From contig NC_087081.1 in the NCBI RefSeq assembly GCF_026151205.1, forward strand, positions 14,725,840 to 14,789,839: a DNA stretch of 64,000 nucleotides, read 5' to 3'. Numbering within the stretch: position 1 is the stretch's first letter; each line of letters starts with the position of its first letter. The DNA comes from Bolinopsis microptera. Lineage: Eukaryota > Ctenophora > Tentaculata > Lobata > Bolinopsidae. The notes beneath the pieces are model-generated. The model saw nothing but the letters and a program-made list of their open reading frames with translations. It did not search any database and had not been told where the DNA came from. A program made the position numbers and the translations under genes. This document shows positions 37,901 to 49,900 of the stretch, piece by piece.

Positions 37901-40900
37901 TAAAATAACTCCCGACATCAAGTTAGTACTCAATACTTCACTCCTAAAATAACTCCCGACATCAAGTTAGTACTCAATACTTCACTCCTAAAATAACTCC
38001 CGACATCAAGTTAGTACTCAATACTTCACTCCTAAAATAACTCCCGACATCAAGTTAGTACTCAATACTTCACTCCTAAAATAACTCCCGACATCAAGTT
38101 AGTACTCAATACTTCACTCCTAAAATAACTCCCGACATCAAGTTAGTACTCAATACTTCACTCCTAAAATAACTCCCGACATCAAGTTAGTACTCAATAC
38201 TTCACTCCTAAAATAACTCCCGACATCAAGTTAGTACTCAATACTTCACTCCTAAAATAACTCCCGACATCAAGTTAGTACTCAATACTTCACTCCTAAA
38301 ATAACTCCCGACATCAAGTTAGTACTCAATACTTCACTCCTAAAATAACTCCCGACATCAAGTTAGTACTCAATACTTCACTCCTAAAATAACTCCCGAC
38401 ATCAAGTTAGTACTCAATACTTCACTCCTAAAATAACTCCCGACATCAAGTTAGTACTCAATACTTCACTCCTAAAATACCTCCCGACATCAAGTTAGTA
38501 CTCAATACTTCACTCCTAAAATAACTCCCGACATCAAGTTAGTACTCAATACTTCACTCCTAAAATAACTCCCGACATCAAGTTAGCACTCAATACTTCA
38601 CTCCTATAATAACTCCCGACATCAAGTTAGCACTCAATACTTCACTCCTAAAATAACTCCCGACATCAAGTTAGCACTCAATACTTCACTCCTAAAATAA
38701 CTCCCGAAATCAAGTTAGTACTCAATAGTCAATACCTCATGAGATTTGAACTATGACAAGAAAATGCGCCCTGGATTGAGTCTGCTGATACCTGGTTACC
38801 TGGTTACCTGGTTACCTGGTTACCTGGTTACCTGGTTACCTGGTTACCTGGTTACCTGGTTACCTGGTTACCTGGTTACCTGGTTACCTGGTTACCTGGT
38901 TACCTGGTTACCTGGTTACCTGGTTACCTGGTTACCTGGTTACCTGGTTACCTGGTTACCTGGTTACCTGGTTACCTGGTTACCTGGTTACCTGGTTACC
39001 TGGTTACCTGGTTACCTGGTTACCTGGTTACCTGGTTACCTGGTTACCTGGTTACCTGGTTACCTGGTTACCTGGTTACCTGGTTACCTGGTTACCTGGT
39101 TACCTGGTTACCTGGTTACCTGGTTACCTGGTTACCTGGTTACCTGGTTACCTGGTTACCTGGTTACCTGGTTACCTGGTTACCTGGTTACCTGGTTACA
39201 AGGTTACCTGGTTACCTGGTTACCTGGTTACCTGGATACAAGGTTACCTGGTTACCTGGTTACCTGGTTACCTGGTTACCTGGTTACCTGGTTACCTGGT
39301 TACCTGGTTACCTGGTTACCTGGTTACCTGGTTACCTGGTTACCTGGTTACCTGGTTACCTGGTTACCTGGTTACCTGGTTACCAGGTTACCAGGTTACC
39401 AGGTTACCAGGTTACCAGGTTACCTGGTTACATGGTTACCTGGTTACCTGGTTACCTGGTTACCAGGTTACCTGGTTACCTGGTTACCTGGTTACCAGGT
39501 TACCTGGTTACCAGGTTACCTGGTTACCTGGTTACCTGGTTACCTGCTTACCTGGTTACCTGCTTACCTGGTTACCTGGTTACCTGGTTACCTGGTTACC
39601 AGGTTACCAGGTTACCTGGTTACCTGGTTACCTGGTTACCAGGTTACCTGGTTACCTGGTTACCTGGTTACCTGGTTACCTGGTTACCTGGTTACCTGGT
39701 TACCTGGTTACCTGGTTACCTGGTTACCAGGTTACCAGGTTACCAGGTTACCAGGTTACCTGGTTACATGGTTACCTGGTTACCTGGTTACCAGGTTACC
39801 TGGTTACCTGGTTACCAGGTTACCTGGTTACCTGGTTACCTGGTTACCAGGTTACCTGGTTACCAGGTTACCTGGTTACCTGGTTACCTGGTTACCAGGT
39901 TACCTGGTTACCAGGTTACCTGGTTACCTGGTTACCTGGTTACCTGGTTACCTGGTTACCTGGTTACCTGGTTACCAGGTTACCAGGTTACCTGGTTACC
40001 TGGTTACCTGGTTACCTGGTTACCAGGTTACCTGGTTACCAGGTTACCTGGTTACCTGGTTACCTGGTTACCAGGTTACCTGGTTACCTGGTTACCTGGT
40101 TACCTGGTTACCTGGTTACCTGGTTACCTGGTTACCTGGTTACCTGGTTACCCGGTTACCCGGTTACCTGGTTACCTGGTTACCTGGTAACCAGGTATTC
40201 TGTAGCCATCAGAGGAATATTTGTAAACTTCCTCTCAGATTGTGGGAGGGACTAGTAGGAGGGACTAGTGGGACACTGATTCTTGTAGTGTAACTATGGT
40301 AACTAGTTGTGTAATATTTATAAACTTCCCCTCAGATTGTGGGAGGGACTAGTAGGAGGGACCAGTGGGACACTGATTCTTGGTAACTTGCAGAAGAGCG
40401 AGGGAGGATATTACTTCTGTCAGATAACTGACGGTTACGGTTACAGCTTGATCAGCCGCGGAGCTCTTGTTATTGTCACTTGTTAGTGCTTATATATTTA
40501 TAATATAACAACGTATGGTATATAAATTATGTTGTTAGTGCTTTTCTGGATGACTTTTTAAACAAATATAATTATTGATGAAAGGATATGTCATTTATTT
40601 TACACTATTCCTTTCTCGAGTCAATATTAGAAAAACAGCTCGCAACAATTTATCATTATCTATCATCACATCATTAACAGCTATATTTGAGATTTCGTAA
40701 CTGCAGATTTGGATCCTGATTTTGGTGCGTATCCAGAAGAAAAGACCATCACAGAATCAAAAGCTTACATCAAGGTTCCGTGTCAGCCGCCAGCAAGTAA
40801 TCCGCCTGCAAAGATAAATTGGTATAAAGACGGAAAACTTATTGAGGTTAGTAACCAATAGTAACCAATAGTAACCAATAGTAACCAATAGTAACCAATA

Positions 40901-43900
40901 GTAACCAAGAGTAATCAATAGTAACCAATAGTAACCAATAGTAACGAATAATAACCAATAGTAACCAATAGTAACCAATAGTAACATATAGTAACCAATA
41001 GTAACCAATAGAAACCAATAGTAACCAATAGTAACCAATCGTAACCAAAAGTAACAAATAGTAACCAATAGTAACCAATAGTAACCAAATACTTTGAAGA
41101 GTTATAATTTGATTATAAATCGGGGATAATGGGTTTTAGATAGGTTTTGATGTCATAAATAAACACCCTTCAAAAAGTTGACAACATATTACCCCTCATT
41201 CAGAAAGTTGACACCTTATTACCCCTCATTCCAGAAAGTTGACACCTTATTACCCCTCATTTCAGAAAGTTTACACCTTTTTAGTTTTTACCCCTCATTC
41301 AGAAAGTTGACACCCTATTTACCCCTCATTTCAGAAAGTTGACACCTTATTACCCCTCATTCCAGAAAGTTGAGAATATGATACAAGAGTACGTGAGTCC
41401 CAACAAGTACGGTTCCCTGATAATCTTCAACCCGAGAACTAGTGACAGTGGTATGTACGCTTGTGAGGCCAGCAACATTAACGCTAACCCTGAAAAGAGG
41501 AAAACTAGCGAAGTTCTCATCGATATTAAAGGTAAAGCTCAAATTTTAATATGAGTTAAGTGATCATCAACATTGACGTTATTTAAGTCACTATTAGTAT
41601 TAACAACTCAGTTCTCTCACACGTAATCCTCTCAGTTCTCTCACACGTATTCCTTTCAGTTCTCTCACACGTATTCTCTCAGTTCTCTCACACGTATTCC
41701 TCTCAGTTCTCTCACACGTATTCCTTTCAGTTCTCTCACACGTATTCCCCTCAGTTCTATCACACGTATTCGCCTCAGTTCTATCACACATATTCCTCTC
41801 AGTTCTCTCACACGTATTCCTCTCAGTTCTCTCACACGTATTCCTTTCAGTTCTCTCACACGTATTCCTTTCAGTTCTCTCACACGTATTCTCTCAGTTC
41901 TCTCACACGTATTCCTTTCAGTTCTCTCACACGTATTCCTTTCAGTTCTCTCACACGTATTCCTTTCAGTTCTCTCACACGTATTCCTCTCAGTTCTCTC
42001 ACACATATTCCTCTCAGTTCTCTCACACGTATTCCTCTCAGTTCTCTCACACGTATTCCCCTCAGTTCTATCACACGTATTCGCCTCAGTTCTCTCACAC
42101 GTATTCCTCTCAGTTCTCTCACACGTATTCCTCCCAGTTCTCTCACACGTATTCCTTTCAGTTCTCTCACACGTATTCCTCTCAGTTCTCTCACACGTAT
42201 TCTCTCAGTTCTCTCACACGTATTCCTCTCAGTTCTCTCACACGTATTCCTTTCAGTTCTCTCACACGTATTCTCTCAGTTCTCTCACACGTATTCTCTC
42301 AGTTCTCTCACACGCATTCCTCTCAGTTCTCTCACACGTATTCCTCTCAGTTCTCTCACACGAATTCCCCTCAGTTCTCTCACATGTATTCCTCTCAGTT
42401 CTCTCACACGTATTCCTCTCAGTTCTCTCACACGTATTCCTCTCAGTTCACTCACACGTATTCCTCTCAGTTCTCTCACACGTATTCTCTCAGTTCTCTC
42501 ACACGTATTCCTCTCAGTTCTAATACACGTATTCCTCTCAGTTCTATCACACGTATTACTCTCATTTCTCTCACACGTATTCCTCCCAGTTCTCTCACAC
42601 GTATTCCTCTCAGTTCTCTCACACGTATTCCTCTCAGGTCTCTCACACGTATTCCTCTCAGTTCTCTCACATGTATTCCTCTCGGTTCTCTCACACATAT
42701 TCTTTCAGTTCTCTCACACGTATTCCTCTCAGTTCTCTCACATGTATTCCTCTCAGTTCTCTCACACGTATTCGCTCCGTTCTCTCACACGTATTCTCTC
42801 AGTTCTCTCACACGTATTCCTCTCAGTTCTCTCACACGTATTCCTCTCAGTTCTCTCACACGTATTCTCTCAGTTCTCTCACACGTATTCCTCTCAGTTC
42901 TCTCACACGTATTCCTCTCAGTTCTCTCACACGTATTCCTCTCAGTTCTCCCACACGTATTCCTCTCATTTCTCTCACACGTATTCTCTCAGTTCTCTTA
43001 CACGTATTCTCTCAGTTCTCTTACACGTATTCTCTCAGTTCTCTTACACGTATTCTCTCAGTTCTCTCACACGTATTCCTCTCAGGTCTCTCACACGTAT
43101 TCCTCTCAGTTCTCTCACACGTATTCTCTCAGTTCTCTCACACGTATTCCTCTCAGTTCTCTCACACGTATTCCTCTCAGTTATCTCACACGTATTCTCT
43201 CAGTTCTCTCACACGTATTCCTCTCAGTTCTCTCACACGTATTCCTCTCAGTTCTCTCACACGTATTCTCTCAGTTCTATCACACGTATTCCTCTCAGTT
43301 CTCTCACATGTATTCCTCTCGGTTCTCTCACACATATTCTTTCAGTTCTCTCACACGTATTCCTCTCAGTTCTCTCACATGTATTCCTCTCAGTTCTCTC
43401 ACACGTATTCCTCTCAGTTCTCTCACACGTATTCTCTCAGTTCTCTCACACGTATTCCTCTCAGTTCTCTCACACGTATTCCTCTCAGTTCTCTCACACG
43501 TATTCCTCTCAGGTCTCTCACACGTATTCCTCTCAGTTCTCTCACATGTATTCCTCTCGGTTCTCTCACACATATTCTTTCAGTTCTCTCACACGTATTC
43601 CTCTCAGTTCTCTCACATGTATTCCTCTCAGTTCTCTCACACGTATTCCTCTCAGTTCTCTCACACGTATTCTCTCAGTGCTCTCACACGTATTCCTCTC
43701 AGTTCTCTCACACGTATTCCTCTCAGTTCTCTCACACGTATTCCTCTCAGTTCTCCCACACGTATTCCTCTCATTTCTCTCACACGTATTCTCTCAGTTC
43801 TCTTACACGTATTCTCTCAGTTCTCTTACACGTATTCTCTCAGTTCTCTTACACGTATTCTCTCAGTTCTCTCACACGTATTCCTCTCAGTTCTCTCACA

Positions 43901-46900
43901 CGTATTCGCTCCGTTCTCTCACACGTATTCTCTCAGTTCTCTCACATGTATTCCTCTCAGTTCTCTCACACGTATTCCTCTCAGTTTTCTCACACGTATT
44001 CTCTCAGTTCTCTCACACGTATTCCTCTCAGTTTTCTCACACGTGTTCTCTCAGTTGAAGGCTCGGGAACGTACGCTCAGAAGTTTGTACAGGATCACGA
44101 TGTACTCGTTAACAAAGGAGAAGACGCGGTACTCCACGCCGGAGCTATTGGTTTCCCAGTGCCTAGCTACCGCTGGACTCTCGGCGTGTCTGTAGAAATA
44201 GATGTCAATCCTGGTAGCCGCTTTTCTACTGCTGACTTCGGGAGAGATCTTAGAATATCGTAAGTGTAGTTCTTAGTAAGTGTGGAAATAGTATTTGAAA
44301 CGCTCTAATTAGTGCTATTCTAGTGCTACATTAGAATTTGACAAAATTTTATTTCTGTTAAATTTGAGGGGCCTCCAAAGTCCAGGAATGTCTGAAGCTA
44401 GTATAAGGAATGTTTGAGGTAGAAGTACTGTTGTAGCACTATCACCTACTATTAGATGGCTGACTAACTATAATTACCACCCAGGGGTGTTCGCACTGAG
44501 GACCGGGGCACGTACTGGTGTCAGTACAAGAACGTGTACACGGACAGTGTCGCTGTAGTCAGACTCTACGTCAAGGGTTAGAAACTACTTTATTTATAAT
44601 CTACGTCAAGGGTTAGGAACTGCATTATTTATAAGTTACGTCAAGGGTTAGAAACTGTATTATTTATAATCTACGTCAAGGGTTAGAAACTGTATTAATT
44701 ATAAGTTACGTCAAGGGTTAGAAACTGTATTATTTATAATCTACGTCAAGGGTTAGAAACTGTATTAATTATAATCTACGTCAAGGGTTAGAAACTGTAT
44801 TATTTATAAGTTACGTCAAGGGTTAGAAACTGTATTATTTATAATCTACGTCAAGGGTTAGAAACTGCATTATTTATAAGTTACGTCAAGGGTTAGAAAC
44901 TGTATTATTTATAATCTACGTCAAGGGTTAGAAACTGTATTATTTATAATCTACGTCAAGGGTTAGAAACTGCATTATTTATAAGTTACGTCAAGGGTTA
45001 GGAACTGCATTATTTATAAGTTACGTCAAGGGTTAGAAACTGTATTATTTATAATCTACGTCAAGGGTTAGAAACTGCATTATTTATAAGTTACGTCAAG
45101 GGTTAGAAACTGTATTATTTATAATCTACGTCAAGGGTTAGAAACTGTATTATTTATAATCTACGTCAAGGGTTAGAAACTGCATTATTTATAAGTTACG
45201 TCAAGGGTTAGAAACTGTATTATTTATAAGCTACGTCAAGGGTTAGAAACTGCATTATTTATAAGTTACGTCAAGGGTTAGAAACTGTATTATTTATAAG
45301 TTACGTCAAGGGTTAGAAACTGTATTATTTATAATCTACGTCAAGGGTTAGAAACTGTATTATTTATAAGTTACGTCAAGGGTTAGAAACTGCATTATTT
45401 CTAAGTTACCGGTTACGTCAAGGGTTAGAAACTGCATTATTTTTAAGTTACGTCAAGGGTTAGAAACTGCATTATTTCTAAGTTACAAACCAAACAAATA
45501 TCACCAGGCTTTCTTGCATGACTGCAGGCCGCAGGGCGCAAAACAGAGTGATATATTTCACCTAATACACCCCCACTCTCAGAGGACATTTCGTTCAACA
45601 CAGTGTTGACAGAGCAGACAGTGGAGCACCTTACTCCGCTGACATTCGACTGTCAGTGTTCAGGGACCCCCTACACCAGCGGGGACCCTACTGCCCCTCC
45701 TTCTGTACTCTGGCTCAGAGACGGGCAACCTATTGTAGATGGCAAGAGGTTCAAGGTTCGTGTGCTTTTTGTAAAACTTTTGTTAGTAAGAATGTATGAT
45801 CTGTTGTAACTTTTGTTAAGTTTCATGTGGTGGTCTCTGTGTTACAGTTTGTAAAATAGTACATTAAAGTTTAATGTTAAGTAAGATAAACAACACAAGA
45901 AAGTGCAGAACCTGGTCACCTGGTCACCTGGTTACCTGGTTACCTGGTTACCTGGTCACCTGGTTACCTGGTCACCTGGTTACCTGGTCACCTGGTTACC
46001 TGGTCACCTGGTTACCTGGTCACCTGGTTACCTGGTCACCTGGTTACCTGGTCACCTGGTTACCTATTTACCTGGTTATCTGGTTACCTGGTCACCTTGT
46101 TACCTGGTCACCTTGTTACCTGGTCACCTGGTCACCTTGTCACCTGGTTACCTGGTTACCAGGTTACCTGGTTACCCCGTTACCTGGTTACCTGGTTACC
46201 TGGTTACCTGGTTACCCGGTTACCTGGTTACCTGGTTACCTGGTTACCTGGTTATCTGGTTACTTAGTTACGTTAACCTCAGGAGGAGGACGGTAGTCTG
46301 GTTATGTCCGGACTGGAAATGTCGGAGGCTGGGATGTACCAGTGTTTCTGCTACAACACCATGCAGATATCACAAACTTACATGCCTGTTTCTGTTAAAA
46401 GTAAGTTTCTAAGGTTCATTACTCAACATTCAACAGTTGCTGTAAGAGTAAGACCTTTTTTACTTTCATTTTCCGATGAATAAGAGAATAAGGGTAGGAA
46501 AAATATAAGTTTAAACTTTTCATGTTCAGCTCACGAAGTAAATTTAGCCTAACCCTCCCTGTAATATGACCCACACTTTCGTCCAGATATGACGATCCCA
46601 GTAAGTATTACCTGGTTACCTGGTTACCTGGTTACCTGGTTACCTGGTTACCTGGTTACCTGGTTACCTAACTCATGACCCACACTCTCGTCCAGATATG
46701 ACGATCCCAGTAAGTATTGACGGTAACGACAGAGCAGAGGGAGTGTACAACGAGAATATTCAGATATTGTGTCGGGCTAACGGATACCCGCTTCCTGTGG
46801 TCACGTGGTACAAAGATAACGAGGAGATCACTGCTGTATTTGATCCTAGGTGAGTCAGCTGAGTATTCTATCCTAGGTCAGTCAGCTGAGTATTCTATCC

Positions 46901-49900
46901 TAGGTGAGTCAGCTGAGTATTCTATCCTAGGTCAGTCAGCTGAGTATTCTATCCTAGGTCAGTCAGCTGAGTATTCTATCCTAGGTCAGTCAGCTGAGTA
47001 TTCTATCCTAGGTCAGTCAGCTGAGTATTCTATCCTAGGTCAGTGAACTAGCTGAGTATTCTATCCTAGGTCAGTCAGCTGAGTATTCTATCCTAGGTCA
47101 GTCAGCTGAGTATTCTATCCTAGGTCAGTGAACTAACTGAGTATTCTATCCTAGGTCAGTCAGCTGAGTATTCTATCCTAGGTCAGTGAAATAGCTGAGT
47201 ATTCGATCCTAGGTCAGTGAAATAGCTGAGTATTCTATCCTAGGTCAGTGAAATAGCTGAGTATTCTATCCTAGGTCAGTGAAATAGCTGAGTATTCGAT
47301 CCTAGGTCAGTCAGCTGAGTATTCTATCCTAGGTAAGTCAACTGAGTATTCTATCCTAGGTAAGTCAGCTGAGTATTCTATCCTAGGTCAGTGAACTAGC
47401 TGAGTATTCTATCCTAGGTCAGTCAGCTGAGTATTCTATCCTAGGTCAGTGAAATAGCTGAGTATTCTATCCTAGGTCAGTGAAATAGCTGAGTATTCGA
47501 TCCTAGGTCAGTCAGCTGAGTATTCTATCCTAGGTCAGTCAGCTGAGTATTCTATCCTAGGTCAGTCAGCTGAGTATTCTATCCTAGGTAAGTCAGCTGA
47601 GTATTCTATCCTAGGTCAGTGAAATAGCTGAGTATTCTATCCTAGGTCAGTCAGCTGAGTATTCTATCCTAGGTCAGTCAGCTGAGTATTCTATCCTAGG
47701 TCAGTGAAATAGCTTAGTATTCTATCCTAGGTCAGTGAAATAGCTGAGTATTCTATCTTAGGTCAGTGAAATAGCTGATTATTCTATCCTAGGTCAGTGA
47801 AATAGCTGTCTAAGTATTCATTAGACGTACACTTCTAGATTTATATCATAATAATCTAAAGACTGTGATTTATATTTCCCCTCGGTTATAAGACTCCAAA
47901 ACAGACGTTTTAAAGTTTTAATAGTAACAATGCTGTTAGTTACCATGGTTACCATAGTTATCCAACAATGCTTCTACAGGTACTCGATAACGCAAGAGAA
48001 CTTCAAAGATCACGTTCTCTCTAATCTGAGAGTGCTGTCTGTAAAGGATGCTGATGCTGGAATATTAACTTGTAGAGCAGTTAACCAGAAAGTTTCTACT
48101 TTTGCTGCTGAACTTAAGATTGATTTTCTTGTTGGTAAGATCCACTTTTCTCACAAATATAGCAAAGTTATTTGTTTTATAATGTCTGTATTGGTTGTAA
48201 GAGTGATGCTATTGACTCTACCCCCTCAGGTCACGAGATATCTCCCAGTATCTCCCTCTCTGATATCAGTATACAGGTTACCAGGTTACCAGGTAACCAG
48301 GTTACCAGGTTACCAGGTTACCAGGTGATGCTATTGATTCTGTTAACAGCTCTGTCCCCCCTCAGGTCACGAGATATCTCCCAGCATCTCCCTCTCTGAT
48401 ATTAGTATACAGGTTACCAGGTTGCCAGGTAACCAGGTTACCAGGTAACCAGGTTACCAGGTTACCAGGTTACCAGGTGATGCTATTGATTCTGTTAACA
48501 GCTCTGTCCCCCCTCAGGTCACGAGATATCTCCCAGCATCTCCCTCTCTGATATTAGTATACAGGTTACCAGGTTACCAGGTAACCAGGTTACCAGGTAA
48601 CCAGGTTACTAGGTAACCAGGTTACCAGGTTACCAGGTTACCAGGTGATGCTATTGATTCTGTTAACAGCTCTGTCCCCCCTCAGGTCACGAGATATCTC
48701 CCAGCATCTCCCTCTCTGATATCAGTATACAGGTTACCAGGTTACCAGGTAACCAGGTTACCAGGTAACCAGGTTACCAGGTAACCAGGTTACCAGGTGA
48801 TGCTATTGATTCTGTTAACAGCTCTGTCCCCCCTCAGGTCACGAGATATCTCCCAGCATCTCCCTCTCTGATATTAGTATCCAGGTGGACTCGTCCATCG
48901 TGTTTGAAGCGGTTGCCTATGGTTACCCAACACCAGCTGTCACGTGGTACAAGGGAGCAGACAGAGTTCCTCTATTAACTGGAGGGAGGTACACTGTAGC
49001 TGAGTCCTCTCTCCTCATAGACGGGGCTCAGAGCTCCGACACTGGTCTATACGTGGTAAAGGCTAACAACGGGGTCGGGGCACCCGCCTACGCCAACGCT
49101 ACCATATCTCTAGGTTTGTTTTCAGTGCTGTTATCCACCATCTTTTAGTACGTTAGTAACTTTAGTAACTTTAGTAACTTCAGCAACTTTAGTAACTTCA
49201 GTAACTTTAGTAACTTCAGTAACTTCAGTAATTTTAGTAACTTTAGTAACTTTAGTAATTTTAGTAACTTTAGTAACTTTAGTAACTTTAGTAAATTTAG
49301 TAACTTTAGTAACTTTAGTAACTTTAGTAACTTTAGTAACTTTAGTAACTTTAGTAACTTTAGTAACTTAAGTAACTTTAGTAACTTAAGTTACTTTAAT
49401 AACTTCATTAACTTCAGTAACTTTATTAACTTAAGTAACTTTAGTGCTCATCAATTGTTGTAAAGTGAAGCAAATTGTTGTGACGTATTGTGATCGTGGT
49501 GTGATCATCTGAGAGTGTGTTAGTTAGTGTTAGTTACGTTGTGAGGTGTAATATGTTTAACACTGTGTTTGAAGTGAAGTGTTAGTTACGTTTTGAGGTG
49601 TAACATGTTTAACGCTGTGTTTGAAGTGAAGTGTTAGTTACGTTGTGAAATGTAACATGTGTAACACTTGTTTGCAGTGAAGTGTTAGTTACGTTGTGAG
49701 GTGTAACACGTTTAACACTGTGTTTGAGGTGAAGTGTTAGTTACGTTGAAAAGTGTAATATGTTTAACACTTGTTTGCAGCATTCCCAACAGACGAGGAA
49801 CCAGTTATCAGTTACGATGACACCACTGATTACTATGACCCAGCTGATTACTTTACTATTACCGCCAGTAGTAACTCCAGTTAGTAACCATAGTAACCGT

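Noticed and set aside
38746-40293. 515-codon open frame of repeated LPGYLVTW
   Set aside because: Direct product of the GGTTACCT octamer array, open in more than one frame; it lies in intron 2 of gene A.
40217-40300. The first copy of the exon 3 head as the real exon
   Set aside because: It lacks the second half with the Cys116 motif and runs into a stop; the complete copy starts at 40336.
42384-44263. Several 400-600-codon frames with SLTRIPLS or HVFLSVLS repeats
   Set aside because: All are translations of the 24-bp acceptor array in intron 5 of gene A. Only the last ~205 bp (exon 6) are real coding.
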